From assembly GCA_017434685.1 (NCBI GenBank), contig JAFREV010000115.1, positions 1 through 15,730 of the forward strand: a stretch of 15,730 nucleotides of DNA, given 5' to 3'. Within the stretch, counting starts at the first letter, position 1. Each line of letters begins with the position of its first letter. Under the pieces are notes generated by a model. The model was not told the origin of the DNA, made no database searches, and saw nothing but the letters and a program-made list of their open reading frames with translations. Shown here piece after piece: positions 1 to 7,249 of this stretch. The position numbers were made by a program, and so were the translations under genes. The stretch is from Mogibacterium sp. GTDB taxonomy: Bacteria; Bacillota; Clostridia; Peptostreptococcales; Anaerovoracaceae.

Positions 1-245
1 TTCTTCTGATGATAGAGAACCTTATCGCCCCAGATTGTAGCTGAAGTCTCAATAAGATTTTTCAGATCTGTGACCGCTCTGCCTTTCTTGTACATTACGG
101 CAGGCTCGGTGCTGCTGTTGATGGCATCGACATAGGACTGCATGTCCGCCATCTCAGCTTCTTTGAGCTCTGCATACTCAGCATCGCTCATTTTATATAA
201 ATCTACGTCCTTGTACTTTTCGATAATCTCCTGATAATTAGTCAT
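1..245 (-). CDS. AMP-dependent synthetase / long-chain acyl-CoA ligase-like protein, N-terminal part only
   Basis: The gene starts at an ATG at 245-243 and runs off the left edge, so only about 81 residues are visible. An AGAGGTG ribosome binding site lies 8 nt upstream of the start. The visible part opens with a charged helical stretch (residues 1-40) and reaches a segment around residues 64-81 (DLKNLIETSATIWGDKVLYH). This resembles the entry to the adenylate-forming domain of acyl-CoA synthetases, which typically reads 'DLKDLIESSAxxxGDKxAF'. Family members activate a fatty or other carboxylic acid with ATP to an acyl-adenylate and then transfer it to CoA. The diagnostic P-loop-like and A8 motifs would lie outside the window, so the substrate and even the exact subfamily cannot be judged. 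A terminator and a small hairpin separate it from the upstream ybaK-like gene, so it probably has its own transcription unit, although I see no convincing promoter. Confidence 0.6.
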   Translation of the reverse strand, partial: MTNYQEIIEKYKDVDLYKMSDAEYAELKEAEMADMQSYVDAINSSTEPAVMYKKGRAVTDLKNLIETSATIWGDKVLYHQK

Positions 246-263
246 TAAAAAAACACCTCTGTA

Positions 264-277
264 CGCCGCGTGCGGCG
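264..277 (-). other. GC-rich hairpin in the leader of the acyl-CoA ligase-like gene
   Basis: CGCCG-CACG-CGGCG on the minus strand forms a perfect 5-bp stem with a 4-nt loop. It sits just upstream of the AGAGGTG ribosome binding site of the leftmost gene. It has no T-tract, so it is not a terminator. It may be a leader stem or an mRNA-stabilising element; the role is unknown. Confidence 0.35.
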
Positions 278-285
278 CTTTCTAT

Positions 286-324
286 AAACAATCCGAGCCA
301 CCAATTATATGTCTGGTGGCTCGG
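286..324 (-). terminator. Rho-independent terminator after the ybaK-like gene
   Basis: A perfect 10-bp stem, CCGAGCCACC (293-302) with GGTGGCTCGG (315-324), encloses a 12-nt loop. It is followed on the minus strand by ATTGTTTATAG, a broken T-rich tail. It begins 15 nt after the stop codon of the gene at 339-827. The stem is strong but the U-tract is only moderate. Confidence 0.7.
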
Positions 325-338
325 TGGGTATTTTAACA

Positions 339-827
339 TTATTCACTTGGATTTTCAAGGACTTTAGCGATGTCGATCCACTCGAGAGAGCGCGAAACTT
401 CAAAGAGTTCATCGGGTGTAAAACCGGCTGCCGAATTGGACGATCCGCATGCAGGATATACCATATCGAACCTCTGCATGGATTTGTCGCAATAGATGCG
501 AACATCGTCCCTCGTCACACCGAAAGCACATACTCCCCCTATCTCGTGGTTGGTGTATTCAGGTACTTCCTCAGGACTCAACATCTTGGCTTTCTCTCCG
601 AAATAGTCCTTGTATTTTTTGTTATCTACTTTGGCATCTCCGGCAACTTGAACGAGTATGCCCGTGCCGTCTTTGAGCTTAAAGCTCAGCGTTTTGCATA
701 TTCTGGCCGGCTCTGTTCCGACCGCTTTGGCCGCAAGCTCCACTGTGGCACTCGAGACATCAAATTCCATGATGCGGTCGTCCATTCCCAGTTCCTTTAA
801 ATATGCTCTTGCAACTTCTATGGACAT
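339..827 (-). CDS. YbaK/EbsC-family aminoacyl-tRNA deacylase (probable Cys-tRNA(Pro) type)
   Basis: The product has 162 residues, the normal length for a single YbaK domain. The family hydrolyses mischarged aminoacyl-tRNAs, for example Cys-tRNA(Pro), in trans after release from the synthetase. Visible hallmarks are the helix-rich N-terminus, the conserved lysine in RICKTLSFK (K45), the VAGDAKVDNKK segment (about 61-71) and the glycine-rich loop IGGVCAFG (96-103). In the family as I know it that loop usually reads GGVxPFG; here alanine replaces the proline. The ATG start at 827 is preceded by AAAGGG with 10-nt spacing. The gene lies downstream of brnQ across a 115-bp gap with repeats, and is followed by a terminator. 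Specific substrate preference (Cys, Ala or other) cannot be read from the sequence. Confidence 0.85.
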   Translation of the reverse strand: MSIEVARAYLKELGMDDRIMEFDVSSATVELAAKAVGTEPARICKTLSFKLKDGTGILVQVAGDAKVDNKKYKDYFGEKAKMLSPEEVPEYTNHEIGGVCAFGVTRDDVRIYCDKSMQRFDMVYPACGSSNSAAGFTPDELFEVSRSLEWIDIAKVLENPSE

Positions 828-867
828 ATTCTTGTTACCCTTTCTGTCTTACTGCACAAATTGTCAT

Positions 868-926
868 CGCAGCTGTTCTGTCATCCTGCGTGTATCATCA
901 CCGCAGCTGCCCTGTCATTCTGAGTG
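868..926. repeat. Pair of 25-bp direct repeats in the brnQ-ybaK gap (REP-like)
   Basis: Two copies, at 868-892 and 902-926, match at 21 of 25 positions. Both begin CGCAGCTG and contain CTGTCATYCTG. On the minus strand this reads as a GGATGACAG-type motif, similar to short GGATGACA-containing intergenic repeats common in many bacterial genomes. The copies fill most of the 115-bp gap between brnQ and the ybaK-like gene. A 7-bp imperfect stem (899-905 with 925-931) can form, but the T-run at 934-940 is on the plus strand, where no gene would use it as a terminator. Confidence 0.6.
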
Positions 927-942
927 CGGCGCAATTTTTTTA

Positions 943-2277
943 CTAAGCCGCTGCGTTTTCGTTGCCTTTTACTTTGGTCAGCACGAGTCCGATTACAAGA
1001 CCGATTACGGATGGCACTACCCAACCGAGTCCGAGGTCAAAGAACGGGAATATCTTGCCGCCGAGGGTGTTTACGGATTCAATTCCGAGAGTCTTGAAGA
1101 AGTCAAAGACTGCAGGGATAAGTGCTCCGATTGTTACCCACTGATAAACGTATTTGCTCTTTCCGAAAGCCTTTTCGCAAAGTGCAAGTATTACAAGTGT
1201 GATTGTAAGCGGATAGAGGAGCATCAGCACAGGAATTGCATATGTGATGATAGCTGTCAGTCCCACGTTCGAAACTATGAACGAGAAGAGCGTGAATACC
1301 ATAGCCCATCCTCTGTAATTCAGTTTGCCCGGGATGAGTTTTACGAACATCTCACCGCAGCTTGTAACCAGACCGATTGCCGTCTTGAGGCAGGCAAATG
1401 TGATCGTGATCGCAAGTACGAACTGACCGATTCCGCCGAGGTAGTGGTTGGAAATCTGAGTGAGTGCGATTCCGCCGTTGTCCGAGAGTTCAAACAGTCC
1501 TCTTGACTGAGCTCCCATCATGATCGTCAGGATGTAGATGATGGCCATCAGGATTCCGGTGAATACTCCGGATTTGATGGTTGCTCTGGCTACATCGCCG
1601 TCATCGCTGATTCCGAGGTCGCGTACGACATTGATAATTACGATACCAAATGCAAGACCTGCGATGGCATCCATTGTGCCGTATCCCTCGATGAACCCGT
1701 TGAATAGCGCTCCGTTCTGATAAGCCTCAGTTGGCTCTACACTTGACATCGGTGCTCCCGGATTTATGAGTGCCACGATTACGAGTATGGCCAGGAAGAC
1801 AAGGAATATCGGGTTGATAATTCTTCCGATCCATGTCGTAATTCCGCTCGGTCTGAGTGAAAAGAACATTACGAGCGCAAAGAACACAAATGAGAATATG
1901 AGCAATGCAATCTTCGGATGATTGCCGGTCAGAGGCTCAAGTCCCGTTGTGAACGATACGGTCGCACATCTTGGGATTGCAAAGAAAGGTCCTATCGTCA
2001 GATAGAGCGCCGCAGTAAATATCTTGCTATAGCGGTTGCCGACTTTGCTCGAAAGATGCATCAGGTTGTCGCTGTGAGTATTGCCTATAGCCGCTACTGC
2101 GAGAATAGGAATTGTCACTGCGGTGATGCAGAATCCGATAATTGCTGGCCATGAGTTGGATCCCGCCATCTGTCCGAGGTGCACCGGGAAAATAAGGTTT
2201 CCCGCACCGAAGAACATTCCGAACAGGGTGCTCGCAACTACGATGGTCTCTTTCATCGTAAGTGTCTTTCTCTTCAT
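943..2277 (-). CDS. brnQ: Branched-chain amino acid transport system II carrier protein (LIVCS family)
   Basis: The product has 444 residues, typical for BrnQ, which imports leucine, isoleucine and valine with Na+ or H+ across the cytoplasmic membrane. It is almost entirely hydrophobic with about 12 predicted membrane segments. The N-terminal region carries the family's characteristic GMFFGAGNLIFPVHLG motif (about residues 19-34). Other familiar stretches are FAIPRCATVSFTTGLEP in the first third and the C-terminal GWVVPSVIGLVIGLVL helix. The ATG at 2277 has a strong AAGGGGG ribosome binding site. The gene starts 29 bp after recR, with no terminator seen between them, so it may be the last gene of the dnaX-ebfC-recR transcript. 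No T-box, leucine-responsive site or other amino-acid sensing element is visible in front of it. Confidence 0.93.
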   Translation of the reverse strand: MKRKTLTMKETIVVASTLFGMFFGAGNLIFPVHLGQMAGSNSWPAIIGFCITAVTIPILAVAAIGNTHSDNLMHLSSKVGNRYSKIFTAALYLTIGPFFAIPRCATVSFTTGLEPLTGNHPKIALLIFSFVFFALVMFFSLRPSGITTWIGRIINPIFLVFLAILVIVALINPGAPMSSVEPTEAYQNGALFNGFIEGYGTMDAIAGLAFGIVIINVVRDLGISDDGDVARATIKSGVFTGILMAIIYILTIMMGAQSRGLFELSDNGGIALTQISNHYLGGIGQFVLAITITFACLKTAIGLVTSCGEMFVKLIPGKLNYRGWAMVFTLFSFIVSNVGLTAIITYAIPVLMLLYPLTITLVILALCEKAFGKSKYVYQWVTIGALIPAVFDFFKTLGIESVNTLGGKIFPFFDLGLGWVVPSVIGLVIGLVLTKVKGNENAAA

Positions 2278-2305
2278 TTATTCTTCCCCCTTACATTTAT
2301 CTTTT

Positions 2306-2908
2306 TTATAGTTCGCGTCTGCCTTCTATCGCTTTGAGCAGCGTGACCTCGTCTGCGTACTCAAGGTCGCCTCCTACCGGCAGTCCGTGGGCAATCCTCG
2401 TAATCTTTATGCCCGACGGTTTTAGGAGATTGGCAATATACATGGCTGTCGCCTCTCCCTCGATATTCGGATTTGTGGCGATTATCAGCTCATTGACATC
2501 AGGCTCCGCCTGCAGTCTCTTGACTAATGAAGCGAGGTTCAGATCATTCGGACCGATGCCGTCCATCGGAGATATCGTGCCGTGAAGCACATGGTATCTG
2601 CCCTTGAACTCTCTTATCCTCTCCATTGCCATAACATCCTGCGGCGATTCGACCACGCATATCACGCTGCCGTCTCTGCTCTCATCAGTGCAGATTTTGC
2701 ATTTTTCACTGTCTGTGAGATTGCCGCAGACTTCGCAGTAACGCAGGGTCTTTTTTGCACTCGAAATCGCATCTGCAAGTTCCTCAGCCTCTCTGTCTGT
2801 AAGGCTCAGAATATGAAACGCGAGTCTCTGGGCGGTCTTGCCCCCGATCCCCGGCAGTTTGCCAAGTTCATTTATCAGCTTATTGAGCGATCTCGGGTAC
2901 TGTCTCAT
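2306..2908 (-). CDS. recR: Recombination mediator protein RecR
   Basis: The product has 200 residues, the normal RecR length. RecR acts with RecO (and RecF) to load RecA on SSB-coated single-stranded DNA during gap repair. Domains in order: an N-terminal helix-hairpin-helix (about 10-30, KLPGIGGKTAQRLAFHIL), a four-cysteine zinc motif (C58, C61, C70, C73), and a Toprim domain (about 80-175, with the VVESPQDVMAMERI acidic motif). The C-terminal LPVGGDLEYADEVTL segment is also typical. It starts only 3 bp after the ebfC stop codon without a clear Shine-Dalgarno sequence, which suggests translational coupling. The order dnaX-ebfC-recR is widely conserved in bacteria. Confidence 0.97.
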   Translation of the reverse strand: MRQYPRSLNKLINELGKLPGIGGKTAQRLAFHILSLTDREAEELADAISSAKKTLRYCEVCGNLTDSEKCKICTDESRDGSVICVVESPQDVMAMERIREFKGRYHVLHGTISPMDGIGPNDLNLASLVKRLQAEPDVNELIIATNPNIEGEATAMYIANLLKPSGIKITRIAHGLPVGGDLEYADEVTLLKAIEGRREL

Positions 2909-2911
2909 ATA

Positions 2912-3307
2912 TTAGAATCCCGGTATTCCGAGTCCGCCTCCCATAGCACCGAGTCCGCCTGTGATCTTGTTCATCTCAGCCTCGGTGAGTTCTTCCATCT
3001 GTCTGATTGCTTCGTTGACCGCCGCTGTTACGAGGTCCTGGAGCATTTCAACATCATCAGGATCGACTACATCCTTATCTATGGTGAGTTTTGTAATCTC
3101 TTTGTTGCCGTTAATGGTAACCTCGACCGCTCCGCCGCCTGCTGTTGCGGTGAGTTCTTTCTCGGCGAGTTCTGCCTGCGCCTGCTCCATCTCAGCCTGC
3201 ATCTGCTGAAGCTGACGGAGCTGTTTCTGCATATCGCCTCCGCCGCCGCCCATGCCGCTCGGTCTGTTTTTCTTTGGCTTTTTGCCGGCTTTCATTCCTT
3301 TACCCAT
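2912..3307 (-). CDS. ebfC: YbaB/EbfC-family nucleoid-associated protein
   Basis: The product has 131 residues, slightly longer than the usual 100-115. YbaB/EbfC proteins are dimeric DNA-binding proteins associated with the nucleoid and are encoded between dnaX and recR in many bacteria, as here. The N-terminal 25 residues are lysine- and glycine-rich and look disordered. They are followed by the family's glutamine-rich helix (about 26-50, MQKQLRQLQQMQAEMEQAQ), the GGGAVEVTINGNKEITKL beta-hairpin region, and the C-terminal helix with VTAAVNEAIRQ. The tail is glycine- and methionine-rich. The ATG at 3307 has AGGAGG 7 nt upstream. The longer basic N-terminus is the only notable difference from typical members. 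Confidence 0.95.
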   Translation of the reverse strand: MGKGMKAGKKPKKNRPSGMGGGGGDMQKQLRQLQQMQAEMEQAQAELAEKELTATAGGGAVEVTINGNKEITKLTIDKDVVDPDDVEMLQDLVTAAVNEAIRQMEELTEAEMNKITGGLGAMGGGLGIPGF

Positions 3308-3333
3308 TATCTGTCCTCCTGTGTATACATGAA

Positions 3334-5079
3334 TCAGCTCTCGATTACGGGCTTGATTCCGAATAAATCTTCTATATCCGACGCCGCTTCATTGAGTGCT
3401 TTGTCATTTTGAAGTATCTGTGCCGTCTCCTGCTCTGTCATCTCGTATGTCTTCCTGGCTTCTTCGCCCGGATCGCCGCTTCTGAGCGTTACGATTATGC
3501 TGCTTCCGTAAAGTCTTCTGGCAATCTCGGTAATCTCTCTGAGCTTCTCTTCGGCAAGCCTTATTTTACCCGGTCTGACAGATATTACGAGTTCCCCGGC
3601 ATCAAAGTCGAGCGCCTCCGAGTGATGACCTACCAAGCTTACAAAGCTCCTGTCGTTTGCAGCAACTTCCTGGACTATCTGTTCCCACATCTCTCCCGGA
3701 GTTCCCGGATCGAGTATTTCCGGTTCCGGTTCAGGCTCTGGTTGCGGTGCAGGCTCTGCTGCCGGCACACTTGGTATTGATGCAGGCTCAGGGTCTGCCT
3801 GCACAGCAGGTTCTGACTTCGTCATCTGCTCTGTCGCTCCCTGTGTTTCGGCTTTTGGTACCTGTGTCTCCTGCGGCATCAGTTCTCTGAGGTCACTCAC
3901 CGGCTCCATCTGAACGGTGTTTCGTGTCACTTCGATTTTCTCCGCTTGCAGAGTCTTTACGGATTTTACCGGAACTATCGGTACTTCCTGAGCATCTCTT
4001 GATGCAGCAAGTTTGACCGCCGCTGTCTCCAGTAACAGTCTCGGTCTCTCAGAATAGCGTCCGAGATTGATGTATTCGGATATAAGTTTGATTGCAGACT
4101 CGATGAATATCGCGTCCGCTTTACCCGCTTGCTTTGTAATTCTTGCGGTATTCTCCGCAGACATCGCTATTATTCTTTCAGGCTTTGCGACATATTTTGC
4201 GATCATCAGATCTCTGATATGTGCATTCCAGTCCTTGAGTATCTGCCTGGCGTCCTTACCTCTTTTGAGTATCTCGTCTATGTATATCAGAGCTTTGCCG
4301 GCGTCTCCGGAAAGGACAACGTCGGTCAGTGCGAGGAAGAAATCCTCGCCCGCGGCGCCCGTGTATTCAAGTACGAGGCTGCGGTCCAGACGGGTATCTC
4401 CCGCCGCGATGCACTGCTCGAGTATCGACAGTGCATCCCTGACCGACCCGTTGGCTCTGGACGCAATTGTCGAAAGTGCATCATCCGTTATATCTATATT
4501 GCGCTTAGCGCAAATCCTCTTCATGCCTGCCGAAAGGTCTTCCTCTGTCACGCGCCTGAAATTGAGTTCCATACATCTGGATCTGATTGTAGCGCGTACC
4601 TTCTGAGGGTCCGTAGTGGCAAGTATGAATATTGCATGCTCCGGTGGCTCCTCGAGAGTCTTCAGGAAAGCATTCTCTGCTGCCTGCGAGAGCATATGCA
4701 CCTCGTCTATGATATATACCTTATATTTACCTATTGATGGCGGATACTTGACCATATCCACTATGGCACGAAGATCCTCCACGCCGTTGTTGGATGCGGC
4801 GTCGAGTTCGATGCAATCTACAAATCTGCCCTCTCTTATGGCTTCGCAATTCTCGCAGTGACCGCAAGGGATACTTCCTTCGGTGCTCGTGCAGTTTACG
4901 GCCTTGGCAAGTATCCTTGCGGTGCTCGTCTTACCCGTTCCGTGAGTTCCCGCAAAAAGATAAGCCTGGCTCACAGTGCCCGTCTTAAGCTGGTTTTGCA
5001 AGATCCTGACGATGTGCTTCTGGCCTATTATGTCTTCGAATACTTCCGGCCTTTCGGCCCTGTACAATGCCGTTTGCAT
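3334..5079 (-). CDS. dnaX: DNA polymerase III subunit gamma/tau
   Basis: The product is the clamp-loader ATPase, 581 residues from the ATG at 5079. This start is chosen because AGGAG lies 5-6 nt upstream and the family's usual N-terminus (MQTALYRAERPEVFEDIIGQ) begins there. The frame stays open to 5184, but that part overlaps the SRP RNA. Visible motifs are Walker A GTHGTGKT (44-51), zinc-binding cysteines C63, C72, C75 and C78, Walker B IIDEVH (123-128), sensor 1 LATTDP (about 153-158) and the SRC arginine finger (167-169). Domain III follows, then a Pro/Glu-rich linker (about 440-470) and a C-terminal tau-like domain. I see no obvious slippery heptamer that would make a shorter gamma form. 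It lies directly downstream of the SRP RNA and 26 bp ahead of ebfC. Confidence 0.96.
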   Translation of the reverse strand: MQTALYRAERPEVFEDIIGQKHIVRILQNQLKTGTVSQAYLFAGTHGTGKTSTARILAKAVNCTSTEGSIPCGHCENCEAIREGRFVDCIELDAASNNGVEDLRAIVDMVKYPPSIGKYKVYIIDEVHMLSQAAENAFLKTLEEPPEHAIFILATTDPQKVRATIRSRCMELNFRRVTEEDLSAGMKRICAKRNIDITDDALSTIASRANGSVRDALSILEQCIAAGDTRLDRSLVLEYTGAAGEDFFLALTDVVLSGDAGKALIYIDEILKRGKDARQILKDWNAHIRDLMIAKYVAKPERIIAMSAENTARITKQAGKADAIFIESAIKLISEYINLGRYSERPRLLLETAAVKLAASRDAQEVPIVPVKSVKTLQAEKIEVTRNTVQMEPVSDLRELMPQETQVPKAETQGATEQMTKSEPAVQADPEPASIPSVPAAEPAPQPEPEPEPEILDPGTPGEMWEQIVQEVAANDRSFVSLVGHHSEALDFDAGELVISVRPGKIRLAEEKLREITEIARRLYGSSIIVTLRSGDPGEEARKTYEMTEQETAQILQNDKALNEAASDIEDLFGIKPVIES

Positions 5080-5135
5080 ATTGCTCCTGTTCTGAAAAAC
5101 TACACAATAGCGTTTACATATTGCCCATTTCCTAT

Positions 5136-5288
5136 AAAAAAATCGGAAGGCGATTTGCAGTACGCAGAGGCTGGTCTGCGGCACACAAGACTTATCGCTT
5201 AATGCTGCTACCTCTCAGTCCTGACATGGTTCACGGAGCCCCGTTGCGCAGGGCCCCTGCGCACGGCAAATCGCCCACCGTTTAATGC
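5136..5288 (-). ncRNA. ffs: Signal recognition particle RNA, small bacterial type
   Basis: The RNA component of SRP binds Ffh and FtsY for co-translational membrane targeting. The conserved helix 8 core is clear on the minus strand at 5204-5225: GTCAGG, a short ACT/GGT stem with a GAGA loop (5213-5216), then AGCAGC. It is preceded by GAACC, as in other Firmicute SRP RNAs. The ends pair: GGCGATTTGC near the 5' end matches GCAAATCGCC near the 3' end over 10 bp, and other parts of the two strands (for example CGCAGGGGC with GCCTCTGCG) also pair. A run of seven T follows the 3' strand, so the closing stem can also act as terminator. At about 150 nt it is longer than 4.5S RNA but appears to lack a separate Alu domain. 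The location just upstream of dnaX is common. The 5' end is inferred from the promoter. Confidence 0.9.
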
Positions 5289-5294
5289 TCATCT

Positions 5295-5323
5295 ATTGTA
5301 ACATAAAGCCTGCATTCTAACAA
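5295..5323 (-). promoter_or_regulatory. Sigma-A-type promoter of the SRP RNA
   Basis: TTGTTA (5318-5323) and TACAAT (5295-5300) are separated by exactly 17 bp. A TG one base before the -10 makes it an extended -10 promoter. The expected transcription start is near 5288, a few bases before the paired 5' end of the SRP RNA. It lies in the gap after the COG2509 gene. Confidence 0.75.
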
Positions 5324-5377
5324 TCTTACTGCGGCTTTATTTTCTTTCTTGCTGCTGCTTTAACATGTCTTCTGCAG

Positions 5378-6757
5378 CTATGACTTTAGTATATCTCTTG
5401 CCACAAATACTCCGCTGGCCGATGCGTGCGAGAGCGAATGAGTCACGCCGCTTCCGTCGCCTATCATATAGAGGCCTTTGTAGCTGGTCTCAAGATTGTC
5501 ATTGAGTTTGACATCCATATTGTAGAACTTGACCTCTACGCCGTATAACAGCGTGTCGTCATTTGCAGTTCCCGGTGCGATTTTATCGAGGGCGTAAATC
5601 ATCTCGATAATTCCGTCAAGTATTCTCTTCGGCAGCACGAGCGATAGGTCTCCCGGCGATGCATTGAGCGTCGGTTTTGCAAAGCTGTCAGCCATCCTCT
5701 TCTCGTTGGTACGTCTTCCTCTGATGAGGTCGCCGAACCTCTGGACTATAACTCCGCCACCAAGCATATTGGAAAGTCTCGCTATGCTCTCGCCGTAGCC
5801 GTTGCTGTCCTTGAACGGCACCGAGAAATGTTTGGATACGAGAAGTGCGAAGTTTGTCATATCCGTCTGCTTTGCCGGATCCTCATAGCTGTGTCCGTTT
5901 ACGGTCACTATGCCGTTGGTGTTCTCGGTTACGACACTGCCTTTCGGGTTCATGCAGAAAGTCCTGACTTTATCCTCGAACTTCTCCGTCTTATATACTA
6001 TTTTACTCTCGTAGAGTTCATCCGTCAGATGCGAGAACAGAACCGCAGGAAGTTCAACTCTCACTCCTATATCCACGCGGTTCGACTGAGTTTCAATTCC
6101 AAGGTCGTTACATATGCCCTCTATCCACTTGCTTCCGCTTCTTCCGACGGAAACGATACACTTGTTGCATGTATATGCTCCGACAGCCGTAATTATCTTA
6201 TATCCGTCCTCGATTGCTTCAATCATGGTAACAGGAGTGTGGAATTTGAACTCGACCTTATCCTTCAAAACATTGTATATGTTCTCGAGCACGACATAGT
6301 TAATGTCTGTTCCGAGGTGTCTTACGGAAGCATCCAGAAGTTTCAGTTTGTTCTGCATGCAAACCTTCTTAAGCTCGGTATTTGCAGTGCTGTAGAGCTT
6401 GGTTCCCTCGCCGCCGAACTTCATATTGATATCATCGACATACTTCATGAGTTCGATGGCTTTTTCCTTGCCGATGTACTCATACAGCGTTCCGCCGAAG
6501 TCGTTCGTAATATTGTATTTACCGTCGGAAAATGCGCCTGCTCCTCCGAATCCGCTCATTATCGAGCAAGGATTGCAGTGAACACAGGATTTTACCTTAT
6601 CTCCGTCGATCGGACATTTTCTCTTATCCAGAGGATTGCCCGCTTCAAACACGGCAATCTTAAGATCTGTATTCTCTTTTGTCAGTTCATAAGCGGCGAA
6701 TATGCCTCCCGGCCCCGCACCGACTATTATAATGTCGTAGTTCTTTTTCTTTTCCAA
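5378..6757 (-). CDS. Uncharacterised FAD-dependent dehydrogenase (COG2509 type)
   Basis: The product has 459 residues. An N-terminal Rossmann FAD-binding motif GAGPGG (13-18) begins the protein, and GLYMIGDGSGVTHSLSHA near the C-terminus is the second flavin-contacting GD motif. Between them is a cysteine cluster, C48 and C58-x2-C61-x2-C64, followed by SGFGGAGAFSDGK, a block I associate with COG2509-type proteins. Their physiological role and substrate are not established to my knowledge. The start is a TTG at 6757-6755, supported by AGGGG 7 nt upstream; no ATG is placed as well. It follows atpC by 69 bp with no terminator visible, so it may be read from the atp transcript. Its own 3' end shows no clear terminator. 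Confidence 0.82.
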   Translation of the reverse strand: MEKKKNYDIIIVGAGPGGIFAAYELTKENTDLKIAVFEAGNPLDKRKCPIDGDKVKSCVHCNPCSIMSGFGGAGAFSDGKYNITNDFGGTLYEYIGKEKAIELMKYVDDINMKFGGEGTKLYSTANTELKKVCMQNKLKLLDASVRHLGTDINYVVLENIYNVLKDKVEFKFHTPVTMIEAIEDGYKIITAVGAYTCNKCIVSVGRSGSKWIEGICNDLGIETQSNRVDIGVRVELPAVLFSHLTDELYESKIVYKTEKFEDKVRTFCMNPKGSVVTENTNGIVTVNGHSYEDPAKQTDMTNFALLVSKHFSVPFKDSNGYGESIARLSNMLGGGVIVQRFGDLIRGRRTNEKRMADSFAKPTLNASPGDLSLVLPKRILDGIIEMIYALDKIAPGTANDDTLLYGVEVKFYNMDVKLNDNLETSYKGLYMIGDGSGVTHSLSHASASGVFVARDILKS

Positions 6758-6826
6758 TTTCGTCCCCTATGCTCTTTCTGATTATTTTGTCCCGTTCTTC
6801 GTTTTGACCGTTTCAGGCCTGTGCTG

Positions 6827-7249
6827 TTATTTCAAATTATGTTTATTCCTCGATGCCTTGATGCGACTCATGGCTCTCGAGAGTTCCGCACTGGCAAGTG
6901 CCACATCCCTGTTGGAATTTGCCCTCTTCAGTGCTTCCTTTGCAGCTTCCTCTGCTCGAATAGCTCTGGCCTCGTCTATCTCTTCAGGTTTCTCTGCCGT
7001 GTCGACGAGTATCATTACCTCCCCGTTTTCGACCTTCAGCAGCCCGTCCGATACGATGACCATTTCTTTCTTTCCGCCGGCATCCGCAGCCTCATATTCA
7101 AGTTCTCCGGGTACGACGGCCATAATCAAGTTGGAGTGGTGTGCCAGTATGCCCACGCTTCCCTCCGTGGTAAACATGGATACCGACTTGGCCTCCCCGT
7201 CAAATACCATATGGTCACTCGCCATGATCTGCAGTTTGAAATTATCCAT
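6827..7249 (-). CDS. atpC: ATP synthase F1 subunit epsilon
   Basis: The product has 140 residues, normal for bacterial epsilon. This central-stalk subunit couples gamma to the c-ring and can inhibit ATP hydrolysis. The N-terminal beta-sandwich is recognisable from FKLQIMASDHMVFDGEAKSV and GSVGILAHHSNLI (about 30-42). The C-terminal half is an alanine/glutamate-rich helical hairpin (about 90-135). The ATG shares its A with the TAA stop of atpD (TAATG), which is expected to couple translation. Confidence 0.96.
   Translation of the reverse strand: MDNFKLQIMASDHMVFDGEAKSVSMFTTEGSVGILAHHSNLIMAVVPGELEYEAADAGGKKEMVIVSDGLLKVENGEVMILVDTAEKPEEIDEARAIRAEEAAKEALKRANSNRDVALASAELSRAMSRIKASRNKHNLK

Noticed and set aside
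303..312. TATAAT-like sequence in the terminator loop as promoter of the leftmost gene
   Set aside because: No acceptable -35 lies 16-18 bp upstream, and the sequence is part of the loop of a clear terminator hairpin.
899..940. Plus-strand terminator (stem plus T-run) after the REP-like repeats
   Set aside because: The stem is weak with a long loop, and no plus-strand gene exists for it to terminate.
658..1506. Long plus-strand ORF of 282 codons opposite brnQ
   Set aside because: It is antisense to a clear BrnQ, is cysteine- and charge-biased as expected of a shadow frame, and shows no domain or ribosome site.
2582..3412. Plus-strand ORF of 276 codons opposite recR and ebfC
   Set aside because: It lies antisense to two well-supported conserved genes and has no recognisable family features.
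5080..5184. N-terminal extension of dnaX to an upstream ATG at 5184
   Set aside because: The extension overlaps the SRP RNA 3' half and its terminator, has no family similarity, and the ATG at 5079 has a good AGGAG site.
5828..6781. Plus-strand ORF of 317 codons opposite the COG2509 gene
   Set aside because: A shadow of a convincing flavoprotein on the other strand; no ribosome binding site or domain is seen.
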